In this document: positions 32,134 to 40,525 of the stretch, piece by piece
Layout of the letters: each line of letters opens with the position of its first letter
How positions within the stretch are numbered: position 1 is the stretch's first letter
Assembly: GCA_963700785.1 (NCBI GenBank)
Contig: CAVOYZ010000007.1
Span: forward strand, 29,701-93,700
Reading direction: 5' to 3'
Length of the DNA: 64,000 nt
Source of the DNA: CAXMST01 sp963700785
Lineage (GTDB): Bacteria; Actinomycetota; Thermoleophilia; Solirubrobacterales; 70-9
Notes under the pieces: generated by a model
Told to the model about the DNA's origin: nothing
The model's input: only the letters and a program-made list of their open reading frames with translations
Databases searched by the model: none
Translations under genes and position numbers: made by a program

Positions 32134-33930
32134 ATGAATCGGGCCGGTCCGAGAAGGCCTCGGCGAATCACCGCGCTGGTTCTGTCGGTGACCGCGGCGC
32201 TGTGCGCTTTCGTCCCTGCGACCGCCGCGTTCGCGGTCGAGGGTCAGTTGGACTTCATCGGTAGCGACAATGCCATTGTTGAGGGCGGCGTCACCACCGG
32301 CCCGGATGGTCGGCAGGTGTACGCGACCGCGAACACGCCTGGTGGTCCCGCCGTCTTCGCTTTCCCCCGCAGTTCCGCCACGGGCGAGCTAGGTGACTAC
32401 TCCGTCATATTCGGCGCGGATGCGGGTGGCCCGGACCTCGATCTTCCCAACGACGTCACCACCTCCGCGGACGGCCAGAACCTCTACGTCACTGCGGGCA
32501 CGGGCGACTCCCTCGGGGCTTTCACTCGTAACCCGTCCACCGGAGCGCTGAGCTTGCTCGAGATCGAGAAGGACGGCCTGAACGGCGTCGACGGCCTCGA
32601 TGGCGCCATCGGCGTAGCCATCTCCCCAGACGGCCAGAACCTCTACGTTGCCGCCGCGGTCGACGACGCCCTGACCGCCTTCACTCGCAACCCAAATACC
32701 GGAGCGCTGGGCTTCTTCGAGGTCAAAAGGGACGGCGTCGGCGGCGTCGACGGCCTCAACAACGCCAGGGGCGTCAGCATCTCCCCTGGCGGACAGAACG
32801 TCTACGTCGCCTCTCAGACCGACGACGCCCTCGCCGCTTTCACTCGTAACCCGAGCACCGGAGCGCTGAGCTTCGTCGAGGTCGAAAAGGACGGCGTCGG
32901 CGGCGTCGACGGCCTCAACGGCGCCCACGGCGTGGCCGTCTCACCGGACGGCAGGCACGTATACGTGGCCTCGATCAGCGACGCCCTCGTCGCATTCACT
33001 CGCAGCCCGACAACCGGAACGCTCAACTTCGTCGAAGCCGAAATGGACGGCGTTGGCGGCGTCGACGGTCTCGACGGCGCCCGGGGTGTCACCGTCTCCG
33101 ACGACGGCAAGCACGTCTACGTCGCCTCTTCGGAGGACGGCGCTGTCGCCGTCTTCTCCCGCGACGGGGTCACCGGGGAGCTGGACCTAGTCGAGGTCGA
33201 AAGGGCCGTCGAGGCCGTCGGGCCCGCCCTCGATGGCGCCTTCGCCCTCAGCGCTTCGCCCGACGACAGGAACCTCTACGTTGCCGCCGACGAAATTGTG
33301 GCGTTCACGCGGGAGCCCGACACCACCGCACCCGAAACAGCGATCGACTCCGGCGCGGCCGGCAACACCGCCGATGCGACTCCCACCTTCGGCTTCAGCT
33401 CCAACGACCCCGGCTTCACCGCGGGCTTCGAATGCCGGGTCGATGGCGGCCCGTTCTTCGCCTGTAGCTCACCGGAGACGATCGGCCCGCTGAGCGACGG
33501 TCCGCACAACTTCGAGGTCCGTGCGGTCGACACCGCCGGCAACGCTGATCCTTCTTCGGCGCTCCGAGGCTTCAACGTCACCCCCGATACCGTCTTGGAC
33601 GGCTCCGCTTCTGCGAAGGACAAGCAGAAGCAGAAGGGCAAGAAGATCATCGTCGAGGCGAAGGTCAAGGCCGGCGAGGACCTGAGCGCGACGGCCACGG
33701 GCAAGGTCAAGGTCGGCAAGAAGTCCTACAAGCTGAAGAAGCAGACAAAGAACGTCTCCCCAGGTTCCTCCAAGAACCTGAAGCTGAAGCTGAAGAAGTC
33801 AAAGGACGCGAAGAAGATCGCCAAGGCGCTGAAGCAGGGCAAGAAGGCGAAGGCGAAGCTGACCGTGAAGATGACCGACGACCTCGGCAACAAGAAGTCG
33901 CAGAAGCTCTCCGTCAAGCTGAAGGGGTAG
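32134..33930 (+). CDS. Secreted lactonase-type beta-propeller with lysine-rich C-terminal module
   Basis: 598 residues from ATG 32134; a signal peptide (~10-34) ends at AAFA. Residues ~40-400 contain seven or so ~50-residue blades (SPDGQNLYVAAAVDDALTAF, NPNTGALGFFEVKRDGVGGV), like 6-phosphogluconolactonase/YVTN propellers. Residues ~405-490 form an Ig-like unit (FECRVDGGPFFACSSP). The last ~105 residues are the lysine-rich module (KGKKIIVEAKVKAGEDL, KVGKKSYKLKKQ, QKLSVKLKG), shared with three other island proteins. Location is cell surface or outside. The tail could bind anionic wall polymers, by inference from charge. Confidence 0.75.
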   Translation: MNRAGPRRPRRITALVLSVTAALCAFVPATAAFAVEGQLDFIGSDNAIVEGGVTTGPDGRQVYATANTPGGPAVFAFPRSSATGELGDYSVIFGADAGGPDLDLPNDVTTSADGQNLYVTAGTGDSLGAFTRNPSTGALSLLEIEKDGLNGVDGLDGAIGVAISPDGQNLYVAAAVDDALTAFTRNPNTGALGFFEVKRDGVGGVDGLNNARGVSISPGGQNVYVASQTDDALAAFTRNPSTGALSFVEVEKDGVGGVDGLNGAHGVAVSPDGRHVYVASISDALVAFTRSPTTGTLNFVEAEMDGVGGVDGLDGARGVTVSDDGKHVYVASSEDGAVAVFSRDGVTGELDLVEVERAVEAVGPALDGAFALSASPDDRNLYVAADEIVAFTREPDTTAPETAIDSGAAGNTADATPTFGFSSNDPGFTAGFECRVDGGPFFACSSPETIGPLSDGPHNFEVRAVDTAGNADPSSALRGFNVTPDTVLDGSASAKDKQKQKGKKIIVEAKVKAGEDLSATATGKVKVGKKSYKLKKQTKNVSPGSSKNLKLKLKKSKDAKKIAKALKQGKKAKAKLTVKMTDDLGNKKSQKLSVKLKG

Positions 33931-34014
33931 GGGAGCCGTTCCCATAGCCGTTCCAACGAGCGGCTCTCGGACGCAGATCCGGCTCGCCTGAGCCAGGTCT
34001 ACGGACGTAGAGTC

Positions 34015-34074
34015 CGTCTCGAAACCGTCGTACGTCTTTTCGGCGTATCGAGGGTTCGAATCCCTCCCCCTCCG
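34015..34074 (+). repeat. tRNA-Ser(CGA) 3' remnant, copy 1 (att-like direct repeat)
   Basis: Matches the intact tRNA from the anticodon arm (GTCTCGAAACCGT) through the variable arm and T-arm to CCCCTCCG and the following TAGA. The 5' half is absent, so it cannot be a functional tRNA. Direct orientation relative to the intact gene, 2.3 kb away, fits an attachment-site duplication. Confidence 0.8.
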
Positions 34075-34184
34075 TAGAGAAGCTGATTTCCCCGAGACCC
34101 ACCGCACACCCTCTTCACTGAACTCGTCGACCCGTGCGTGGGTTTGGTCGCCTTGCTCTGGCCTGCGACCAGTGGCCGCGTCGG

Positions 34185-34197
34185 TAAGAATGGCGGC
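34185..34197 (+). promoter_or_regulatory. -10 box of a probably leaderless promoter
   Basis: TAAGAA at 34185-34190 (TAAGAAT) ends seven bases before the GTG start at 34198. Confidence 0.4.
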
Positions 34198-35094
34198 GTG
34201 ACCACCCCCGATCCCAAACGGTTCAGCGAGCGCAAGCGGCGCGTCGTGGTTGAGGGCGTCGAGATGGCCTACGCCGACGAGGGAGAGGGGCCGCCTACCT
34301 TCCTGCTCCAGCACGGCAACCCGACCTCCTCGTTCCTGTGGCGCGACGTGATCGAGAAGTTGTGGCCGGTCGGACGCTGTATCGCCCCCGATCTGATCGG
34401 GATGGGTGACTCGGCCCGTCCGGTTGATGCCGGCCCGGAGTCCTTCGGCTTCCGCGAGCATCGCCATTATCTCGACGCGCTACTCGACAAGGTCTTGCCC
34501 GGGGAGCGGTTGGTACTCGTCGGCCACGATTGGGGCTCGGCGCTGCTGTTCGACTGGGCCCGGCGCAACCCCGGGCGGGTCGCCGGGATCGCCTACATGG
34601 AGGCGATCGTGCGCCCACTCACCTGGGACGAATGGCCTGAGGGTGCTCGTCGCGCCTTCCAGGAGATGCGCTCGCAGGCGGGCGAGGAGATGGTTCTCGA
34701 CGGCAACTTCTTCGTCGAGCGAATCCTGCCCAGCTCGATCCTCCGCGAACTCGAGCCGGGGGAGATGGAGGAGTATCGGCGACCCTTCAGCGAGCCGGGA
34801 GAGTCGAGACGCCCGACGCTCCGTTGGCCCCGCGAGATCCCGATTGAGGGTGAGCCTGCCGAGGTCGTAGAAATCGTCTCCGACTACGCCGCTTGGCTCT
34901 CGGAGACCGAGGTGCCGAAGCTCTTCGTCGATGCTGACCCCGGGGCGATCCTGGCCGGCCCTCAGCGAGAGTTCTGCCGGACCTGGCCGAACCAGCGCGA
35001 GGTCAAGGTGCGCGGCCTGCACTACGTCCAGGAGGACTCCGGCGCACATATCGGCGAGCTGATCGCCGAGTGGGCCAGCGGGCTCGACAGCTAG
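34198..35094 (+). CDS. Haloalkane dehalogenase (HLD-II-like)
   Basis: 298 residues from GTG 34198. Alpha/beta hydrolase with the full haloalkane dehalogenase set: halide-binding N41 in QHGNPTSSFLWR, nucleophile D111 and halide-binding W112 in GHDWGSALLFDWA, catalytic acid E135 in AYMEAIVRP, and base H275 in GLHYVQEDSGAHIG. It replaces a carbon-bound halogen with hydroxyl using water only. The arrangement matches LinB/DhaA-type enzymes. Cytosolic. It opens the second island segment, right after tRNA-Ser remnant 1, consistent with acquisition as cargo. It appears to be transcribed alone from a leaderless promoter. Confidence 0.92.
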   Translation: MTTPDPKRFSERKRRVVVEGVEMAYADEGEGPPTFLLQHGNPTSSFLWRDVIEKLWPVGRCIAPDLIGMGDSARPVDAGPESFGFREHRHYLDALLDKVLPGERLVLVGHDWGSALLFDWARRNPGRVAGIAYMEAIVRPLTWDEWPEGARRAFQEMRSQAGEEMVLDGNFFVERILPSSILRELEPGEMEEYRRPFSEPGESRRPTLRWPREIPIEGEPAEVVEIVSDYAAWLSETEVPKLFVDADPGAILAGPQREFCRTWPNQREVKVRGLHYVQEDSGAHIGELIAEWASGLDS

Positions 35095-35104
35095 GGCTGG
35101 GCCG

Positions 35105-35407
35105 GTGCGACCGCTGCGAGGTCACTTCTCGATGGATGCGGAGTCCGGGTCTTGCGGTCTGCCGACGACCTGGGCCGAGGAGAACAACGCGGTCTCTTGC
35201 CTCGCGTGCCGTCGCGCGCTCGCTGATGAAGCGGCGGTCCAAGCGGTGGGCACATCGACGTCACGCGAGGGTCGTGCTCGCGCTCGCAAAGCGGGGACTA
35301 TCGAATTCGAGATCGGGCGCGCCGCCGACCATCGCAACCAGGTGATTGCGCGCGCCTGCGGCACCTCCCCCGCCGTCGTGGCGCGGGCCCGGCAGCGGCT
35401 CGCTTAG
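35105..35407 (+). CDS. Small hypothetical protein with a CxxC and a possible helix-turn-helix
   Basis: 100 residues from GTG 35105, or 91 from ATG 35132. The sequence includes VSCLACRRAL (one CxxC; a further cysteine in the GSCGLP segment) and a C-terminal RNQVIARACGTSPAVVARAR that resembles a helix-turn-helix recognition region. No homolog is recognised. It starts 10 nt after the dehalogenase stop and might be cotranscribed with it. Third-position GC is lower than in chromosomal neighbours, in keeping with island DNA. Confidence 0.45.
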   Translation: MRPLRGHFSMDAESGSCGLPTTWAEENNAVSCLACRRALADEAAVQAVGTSTSREGRARARKAGTIEFEIGRAADHRNQVIARACGTSPAVVARARQRLA

Positions 35408-35437
35408 CCGGGCGAGCTCTGTCCTACGGCAGCTTGC

Positions 35438-35818
35438 CTACTTCTTGGCCCGGCTCGTCTTTGCCTTCGAGGCGCTCGTCTTCGTCTTCCGCTTCGCGGC
35501 AGGCTTGCGCTTGGTGCCGCTGCTCTTGCCGCTCAGCTTCTGGCCGACCTCCTCGAGGTCGTTGACGAGCGTCTTCCGCACCCGGCGCAGGTTGCCGCGC
35601 GCATCCTTGAGCGTCTTGTCGACATCCTTGACCAGGTCCTTCTGGCCACGGCTGAGATCGCCGCGCAGGTCCTTGAGCGCGTCCTGGGCCGCAGCGATCG
35701 CCCGGTCGAGGCGGTCGACCGGCCTGTCGGCCTTCTTCGCAGTCGACTGGGGCTTGCGGGCTGTGGTCGCCTTCGGCTTCGCTGCACTACGGGACTTCGT
35801 GGCTGTTTTGGGCGGCAC
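35438..35818 (-). CDS. Histone H1-like lysine/alanine-rich protein
   Basis: 126 residues from GTG 35818 with an AAGGAG ribosome site. The N-terminal (~1-28) and C-terminal (~95-126) tails are Lys/Ala/Ser/Thr rich (TARKPQSTAKK, KRKTKTSASKAKTSRAKK). A central helical coiled-coil (~30-93, AIAAAQDALKDLRGDLSRGQ) separates them. This resembles bacterial histone H1-like and Hu-tail nucleoid proteins that bind DNA by charge. It could compact DNA or silence the island; this is inference from composition. It lies between the dehalogenase unit and a lysine-tailed propeller gene. Confidence 0.6.
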   Translation of the reverse strand: MPPKTATKSRSAAKPKATTARKPQSTAKKADRPVDRLDRAIAAAQDALKDLRGDLSRGQKDLVKDVDKTLKDARGNLRRVRKTLVNDLEEVGQKLSGKSSGTKRKPAAKRKTKTSASKAKTSRAKK

Positions 35819-36192
35819 CGGGACTCCTTCGTGAGGTTGAGTACCGACCGTAAGCTCGCCGTCGGCGCCGGTCCACCGTGGTCGCTACCCATCTACTGCG
35901 TAGTCCTCACGGTGGCCAGAGCCGGCAGCTAGGGCCCTCGGGATCGTCGTCCACGCGCCGGCGGTCGCTGTCAGTCATGGGGCATTGTCGCTCGTGGCCA
36001 CGACCCAGAGATCGCGGTCTTGGTGCTGCTCTCCCTCGTCGACGTGGCAGGCGACTCGACGACGTCGAGCGGCGAATGGCGGAGCTGGAGCGGCGAGTCG
36101 AAGGCGAGTAGCGGCCTCGTCTCGTATCGACCGGGCAGGTCTCCCGGATCGGCGGGTCGGGGTTGAGGACGGGAGACGTTCGCTCCCGCGCC
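35819..36192. other. Intergenic region with a decayed coding remnant and an R2 repeat
   Basis: No intact gene. Around 36055-36111 one plus-strand frame ends LDDVERRMAELERRVEGE then TAG, a convincing coiled-coil end. A neighbouring frame upstream reads AVLVLLSLVDVAG, so a one-base shift may have broken a small membrane/coiled-coil gene. R2 repeat copy a follows at 36131-36180. Confidence 0.35.
36131..36180 (+). repeat. R2 repeat, copy a
   Basis: Contains AGGTCTCCCGGATCGGCGGG and GAGGACGGGAGACGTT, whose GTCTCCCG and CGGGAGAC arms pair. It lies just downstream of the minus-strand propeller gene stop. Related copies are near 38.13, 41.99 and 44.40 kb. It may act as that gene's terminator. Confidence 0.65.
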
Positions 36193-37983
36193 CTACCCCT
36201 TCAGCTTGATCTTCTGCTTGCCCTTGTCGGTGCCGCCCGCAGGCCCGGTTGCCTTCACCTTGACCGTGAGCTTGTTGCGCTTGCGGGCCTTCTCGTCCTT
36301 GTCGAGCAGCTTCTTGATCTTCTTGACCGACTTGCTCTGGTTCTTGAACTTGAGCTTGACCGCCTCGGTCTTGCCTTCGGTGACCGAGACCGTCTTCGTC
36401 TTCAGCTTGTAGCTCTTCGCCTTCTTGCCTAGTCGCGGCAGCTTCGCCTTGCCGCTGATCTTGGCCTCGCAGGGGAGCTTGCCGCAGCTTGCCTTCAGCT
36501 TGAGCCTGTTCGGCTTCTGCTTGGACTTCGCCTCGAGCTTGAGCTTGGGGGCGGCCAGGACCTTGACCTTCTGGGTTGCCTCGGCGACCTCGGAGCCGTT
36601 GCAGGAGACGGTCTGGCCGGTGAAGATGAACTCGGTCGAGCAGCCCTCATCGTCGGTCAGCGTAAGCGTGGCGGTGTAGGTGCCGGGGGCGGTGTAGGCG
36701 TGGGTCTGCGCTGGTCCGTCCGCCACCTGCTCGCCGTCGCCGAAGTCCCAGGCGTAGGTGGCGATCTCGCCGTCGGGGTCGGAGGAGGCGGAGGCGTTGA
36801 AGCTGACCGGCTCGCCGACCTCGGCGGTGAACCTCTCGCCGTAGGCGGAAGCCGCTACGTCGCGTGAGGCCGAGAGGGCTGCCTGCGGTGGCTGGTTGGG
36901 GGTGATGGCGATGCCTAGCGGGTTATTGCCGACCAGGATGTCATCGGCTGGATCGATCGTGTTCGTCGCAGTGCCGATCACCGAGATGCTACCCGGCACC
37001 TCGAAGGGTGCGCTCTCGAATGCGCCGTTAACGACATAGACCCGCTTGCCGTCGGGGGTGACCGCGGCTGCTATCGGGTCCTCCCCTCCAACCGCGATAC
37101 CGGTCGGAAGCGTCGTGTTGGTGGCCGTATCGATGACCGAGACTTCGCCGCTGTCGTTGTTGACGACGTAGGCGGTCTCGCCGTCGGGGGTGACTGCGAC
37201 TTCGGCTGGGAAGAGGCCGACCGCGATGTCAATCCCCAGATTCGCGTTGGTTGCGGTATCGATCACCGAGACGTCGTTGTCGCCCGCATTGGCCACGTAG
37301 GCGCGCTTGCCGTCCGGGGTGATAGCGATCGCAAAGGGGATACCGCCGACCGCGATGTCGCTGTTGAGGTTTGCGTTGGTGGCCGTATCGATGACCGAGA
37401 CTTCGTCGCTGTCGTTGTTGACGACGTAGGCGCTCTTACCGTCGGGGGTGATCGCGATCGCGCCCGGTTGGCTGCCGACCGGGATGTTGGTCCCGATCTT
37501 GCTGTTCGTCGCGGTATCGATCACCGAGACGTCGCCATCATCCAGGTTGACGACGTAGGCGCGGGAGCCGTCGGGGGTGATCGCGATCGCTGACGGTTCG
37601 GCGCCGACCGCGATGTCGGTCCCGACCTTGGTGTTCGTTGCGGTGTCGATCACCGAGACGCTGTCGCCGATCGCGTTGGCAACGTAGGCGCGTTCCCCGC
37701 TCGGGGTGATCGCGATCGATCGAGGGCGTAAGTCGACGGAGATCAGCGTCCCGAGGTTCGTATCGGTGGTGGTGTCGATCACCCCAACGTTGTTGTCGTT
37801 TGCGTTGGCGACGTAGGCATTTCGGGCCTCGACCGGGGATGCCGCGAGGGCTGCCAGGAGGCTCGCCGCGACCACCGCCAGCACCGTCGAGGCGACGCGG
37901 CGCTCGGCGGGAACCTGAACGCGCGTCCGGCTGCGCTCGGGCCCACCGTCAGCCGGCTCGGGTGCGCGCAATCCAGCTCCCAT
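36193..37983 (-). CDS. Secreted YVTN beta-propeller with PKD domain and lysine-rich C-terminal module
   Basis: 596 residues from ATG 37983, behind a strong GGGAGGA site; the longer upstream frame lacks one. A signal peptide lies at ~36-58. Residues ~60-390 are about eight 42-residue YVTN blades (AITPDGKRAYVANAGDNDVS type, each with VSVIDTATN). A PKD domain (~400-480) carries SSDPDGEIATYAWDFGDGE. The last ~120 residues are the lysine-rich module (KKAKSYKLKTKTVS, GKQKIKLKG). It is strongly similar to the gene at 42040, from segmental duplication. Predicted to sit at the cell surface; ligand unknown. Followed by R2 copy a. Confidence 0.8.
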   Translation of the reverse strand: MGAGLRAPEPADGGPERSRTRVQVPAERRVASTVLAVVAASLLAALAASPVEARNAYVANANDNNVGVIDTTTDTNLGTLISVDLRPRSIAITPSGERAYVANAIGDSVSVIDTATNTKVGTDIAVGAEPSAIAITPDGSRAYVVNLDDGDVSVIDTATNSKIGTNIPVGSQPGAIAITPDGKSAYVVNNDSDEVSVIDTATNANLNSDIAVGGIPFAIAITPDGKRAYVANAGDNDVSVIDTATNANLGIDIAVGLFPAEVAVTPDGETAYVVNNDSGEVSVIDTATNTTLPTGIAVGGEDPIAAAVTPDGKRVYVVNGAFESAPFEVPGSISVIGTATNTIDPADDILVGNNPLGIAITPNQPPQAALSASRDVAASAYGERFTAEVGEPVSFNASASSDPDGEIATYAWDFGDGEQVADGPAQTHAYTAPGTYTATLTLTDDEGCSTEFIFTGQTVSCNGSEVAEATQKVKVLAAPKLKLEAKSKQKPNRLKLKASCGKLPCEAKISGKAKLPRLGKKAKSYKLKTKTVSVTEGKTEAVKLKFKNQSKSVKKIKKLLDKDEKARKRNKLTVKVKATGPAGGTDKGKQKIKLKG

Positions 37984-38080
37984 CTCGTCCTCCCTGGGTT
38001 TTCGGGTACGCGGGGGGCTTAGCCTATCGCCCGCTAATGGCTTGGGGTTCAGCCATCGAGGCTGGGGCACGGTGTGGGGA

Positions 38081-38112
38081 TCCCGAGACTGGCCCGCAGA
38101 CTGGCACCCAGC
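38081..38112 (+). repeat. R1 repeat (ACTGGC direct-repeat element), copy 1
   Basis: Contains GAGACTGGCCCGCAGACTGGCACCCAG split as two ACTGGC units 12 nt apart. It is immediately followed by a decayed R2 copy and the stump of a lysine-tail gene end. Confidence 0.6.
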
Positions 38113-38113
38113 C

Positions 38114-38181
38114 GCCGGCGGGGGCGGAGCTTAGGAGGGGAGACGCGGGCCCCGCGCCCTAGCGCTTCAGCTTGATCTTCT
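38114..38181. pseudogene. Remnant: decayed R2 copy b plus C-terminal stump of a lysine-tailed propeller gene
   Basis: 38114-38145 matches R2 (GGAGCTTAGGAGGGGAGACG). Directly beyond, the minus strand at 38160-38180 reads KIKLKR followed by TAG, as at the ends of the genes at 36193 and 42040 (KQKIKLKG). Beyond this the homology stops. This is a third copy of the propeller-gene 3' end with the gene itself lost. Confidence 0.55.
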
Positions 38182-38326
38182 ACCTGTATCGGCCGGGAGG
38201 ACATGGTGCAAGGAACCTGCCCCCCACGGTAAGGCAGCCACGCTGCCGAGGTGAGATAGTGACCATACGTCCCAGCTTGTAGTGCCCGGTGGGCGCGGTT
38301 GGGGCAAACTCAGAAAGGAGTCTGCC

Positions 38327-38638
38327 GTGCATGTACGCATAGCGACGTTTGAAGGCCTTGATCCCGATCACCTCGATGATGCGATTGAGGCCAACCGCCG
38401 TCAGGTCGAGGCGGGGTTTGCGTCACCGCCGGAGGGGCTTGAGGGGGTCAAGGAAGAGTGGATGCTCGTTGACCGAGAGGCAGGAAAGGGCATCGGCATG
38501 ACGCTGTTTGAGACAGAGGAGGACCTGCGCCGGGGCGATGAGGCGCTGAATGCAATGTCTCCGGAGGACGTCGATGCCGATGCAAGGCGCACCAGTGTCA
38601 GCTTCTACGAGGTTGCGCTCCGCATGGAGCGCGGCTAG
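38327..38638 (+). CDS. Small cytosolic protein, dimeric alpha/beta barrel-like
   Basis: 103 residues from GTG 38327, with AGAAAGGAG seven bases upstream. Pattern VRIATFEGLDPDHLDDAIEAN then EEWMLVDREAGKGIGMTLFET then SVSFYEVALRM fits a single ferredoxin-like/ABM or stress-responsive dimeric barrel unit (EthD/antibiotic-monooxygenase-like proteins). Catalysis cannot be predicted, as many such proteins are ligand binders. It is an isolated gene between propeller gene 36193 and tRNA-Ser remnant 2. A remnant near 54.9 kb also resembles this broad family at its C-terminus. Confidence 0.6.
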   Translation: MHVRIATFEGLDPDHLDDAIEANRRQVEAGFASPPEGLEGVKEEWMLVDREAGKGIGMTLFETEEDLRRGDEALNAMSPEDVDADARRTSVSFYEVALRMERG

Positions 38639-38680
38639 CACCGCGAGGGACTGGCCGCTTACCGCCGCTCTGCGAGAACC

Positions 38681-38715
38681 CTCCGGGACTGGCCCGCAGG
38701 CTGGCGCACAGCTAC
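38681..38715 (+). repeat. R1 repeat, copy 2
   Basis: GGGACTGGCCCGCAGGCTGGC followed by GCACAGC: the two-unit ACTGGC/GCTGGC element, 50 nt before tRNA-Ser remnant 2. Confidence 0.6.
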
Positions 38716-38766
38716 CGTCAGAAGGCCAGAAACGGCTTGTTCGAGCGGAGTAGACCGAAACCGGTG

Positions 38767-38828
38767 CTGGTCTCGAAGACCGTCATACGTCTTTTCGGCG
38801 CATCGAGGGTTCGAATCCCTCCCCTCCG
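38767..38828 (+). repeat. tRNA-Ser(CGA) 3' remnant, copy 2 (att-like direct repeat)
   Basis: Matches the intact tRNA from GGTCTCGAAGACCGT through the variable arm (ACGTCTTTTCGGCG) and T-arm, ending CCCTCCG with one C fewer than the intact gene. The 5' half is missing. Direct orientation. Confidence 0.8.
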
Positions 38829-38943
38829 TAGGTGCCGGCCGGACCTTGTCGCCGTCCAACCCACGCCCCTGATGGGCGAGCGCAGCTTGGCTGGCCATTC
38901 CCTCGCACCAACGCCCGCGCTTGACTCGTCGACCGGCCGGGGA

Positions 38944-38956
38944 TAGGGTCGACCGG
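38944..38956 (+). promoter_or_regulatory. -10 box of a probably leaderless promoter
   Basis: TAGGGT at 38944-38949 ends seven bases before ATG 38957; no ribosome site. Confidence 0.4.
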
Positions 38957-39913
38957 ATGGGCGGAACTCGATGGGCGCCGAAAGAGCTCGTTCTGGGCCT
39001 CAATGTCGCGCTCTGCCTCGCGCTTCCTGCGTCGGCTTCGGGCGCGGTGACGCTCGGGAAGACCTTCGATCCGCCAATCGGGAACTGCGACGGGCAAACC
39101 TATATCCAGTCGAGCTCAGAGGGAGATCAATACGAGGCTCCCTCGGATGGAGTGATCACCTCGTGGAGCTTCAAAGCCCAAACGCCCGCGCCGCTGCTGA
39201 GGTTCAAGGTCGTCAGACCCGTGGGCATCGACATCTTCTCGTTGGTTGGTGAGAGCGCTCTGACCGGGACGATCGCGAACCAGCTGAACAGTTTCCCCGT
39301 CCGGATCCCTGCTCAGAGCGGCGATGTCATCGGCATCTACCGTCAGGGAGGCGGCGCCTGTTTCGAGCTCACCGGCCCTGACGATGGAGTTCATTGGCTG
39401 ACCGGCGACGCTCCAAGCGGCGCCAGCCTGTACCCAGACAGTGGGACGGGCGCCAGGATTCCGGTTGCAGCCCAGCTCGAGCCAGACGGCGACGGCGACG
39501 GCTTTGGCGACGAGACCCAGGACCAGTGTCCGACCGACGCCTCGACGCAGGGCCAATGTTCCATAGTCGACAGTAGCGTCGAAGGCTCCGCCTCCGCCAA
39601 GGGCAAGCAGAAGCAAGGGGGCAAGAAGATCGCGGTTAAGGCCAAGGTCACCGCTGGCGAGGATCTGAGCGCGACGGGTAGTGGCAAGGTCAAGGTCGGG
39701 AAGAAGTCCTACAAGCTCAAGCCCAAGACCAAGAGCGTCTCCTCGGGCAAGAGCAAGAACCTGAAGCTGGCTCCGAAGAAGTCCAAGGACACTAAGAAGA
39801 TCGTCAAGGCCCTGAAGAAGGGCAACAGGGCAAAGGCGAGCGTAGAGGTGGAGTTGAGCGACCAGGCCGGCAACGAGGAGTCGCAAAAGCTCTCAGTGGA
39901 GCTGAAGCGTTAG
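38957..39913 (+). CDS. Secreted protein with calcium-loop motif and lysine-rich C-terminal module
   Basis: 318 residues from ATG 38957; a signal peptide (~8-29) ends ASASGA. The ~30-185 ectodomain is beta-rich with two paired-looking cysteines (NCDGQTYIQ, GGACFELTG). DGDGDGFGDETQDQCP (~187-202) is a thrombospondin type 3/EF-like calcium loop. The final ~110 residues are the lysine-rich module (GKKIAVKAKVTAGEDLSATG, KKSYKLKPKTKS, QKLSVELKR), closest to that of the gene at 32134 but on an unrelated ectodomain. It is a surface or extracellular protein of unknown function, first in the third island segment. The stop codon lies in a TAGAGG...CCTCTA inverted repeat. Confidence 0.7.
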   Translation: MGGTRWAPKELVLGLNVALCLALPASASGAVTLGKTFDPPIGNCDGQTYIQSSSEGDQYEAPSDGVITSWSFKAQTPAPLLRFKVVRPVGIDIFSLVGESALTGTIANQLNSFPVRIPAQSGDVIGIYRQGGGACFELTGPDDGVHWLTGDAPSGASLYPDSGTGARIPVAAQLEPDGDGDGFGDETQDQCPTDASTQGQCSIVDSSVEGSASAKGKQKQGGKKIAVKAKVTAGEDLSATGSGKVKVGKKSYKLKPKTKSVSSGKSKNLKLAPKKSKDTKKIVKALKKGNRAKASVEVELSDQAGNEESQKLSVELKR

Positions 39914-40525
39914 AGGTCACGTTTCCCACGGTCGTCCGAACGGCCTCTAGATCGCTTCTTCAAGCCGCTTTCACCGACGGTGGGCCGAGGGCGCCCTCCG
40001 CGTATCCGCTACGAGGCGAGACCCCACTTAGCTCGCGAGCAGGGCCCCCTCCGTTTAGAGCCAGAAACCGCATGTTGATGCGGTATGCGGGCCTCAATTA
40101 GACCGGGTCAAAGGTCGCCAGTTGATCGCTAGAGACCGCTCAAGGCCGCCTGAGAAGGTGCGGGACTGGCACGCAACAGGCACTCAGAGCGGCCAGCGCT
40201 GCTAGGCATAGCCGGCGCCGACTAAGCACTTACTGATCAGGCCTAGTAGTCGCTTCGGTCGGAACCTGGACCTTCAACAGCATCCGCGTGGGGAGCCTCT
40301 TCGGTTGTCTTGCGGGAACCTCAAGTGGGACCGCTGGTTGTCTTCGAGGATACTCCGGTCATTCGACCGGGGCGAGCAGTCCGGCCCCAAAATCCCTTCT
40401 GTTGATCTGGCCTCTTCGCGTGGCGCAATCTGGGGACTAACCGGTTTCCGGCCGTGGTCGATCTCGGTGTCGGCGACCGCTTCCGCCTGCATTAACGCAG
40501 ACTGCCGAGCTCAATGAAGGTTCCA
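39914..40525. other. 612-nt intergenic region, no credible gene
   Basis: Short frames on both strands have no ribosome sites and poor composition. R1 copy 3 lies at 40131-40190. Base composition is visibly less GC-rich than the chromosome. A CCCCCTCCGTTTAGA stretch near 40050 resembles the tRNA-Ser 3' end but is too short to call. Confidence 0.5.
40131..40190 (+). repeat. R1 repeat, copy 3 (long form)
   Basis: Long version: GAGACCGCTCAAGGCCGCC, TGAGAAGGTGCGGGACTGGC, ACGCAACAGGCACTCA. It is shared almost entirely with copies 4 and 5. Confidence 0.7.

Noticed and set aside
34015..34074. Second functional tRNA-Ser
   Set aside because: There is no 5' acceptor strand or D-arm to pair with the 3' half, so it cannot fold as a tRNA; the same holds for the copies at 38767 and 46046.
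40045..40062. Fourth tRNA-Ser remnant (CCCCCTCCGTTTAGA)
   Set aside because: Only about a dozen bases match and the T-arm is absent; a chance match is likely.
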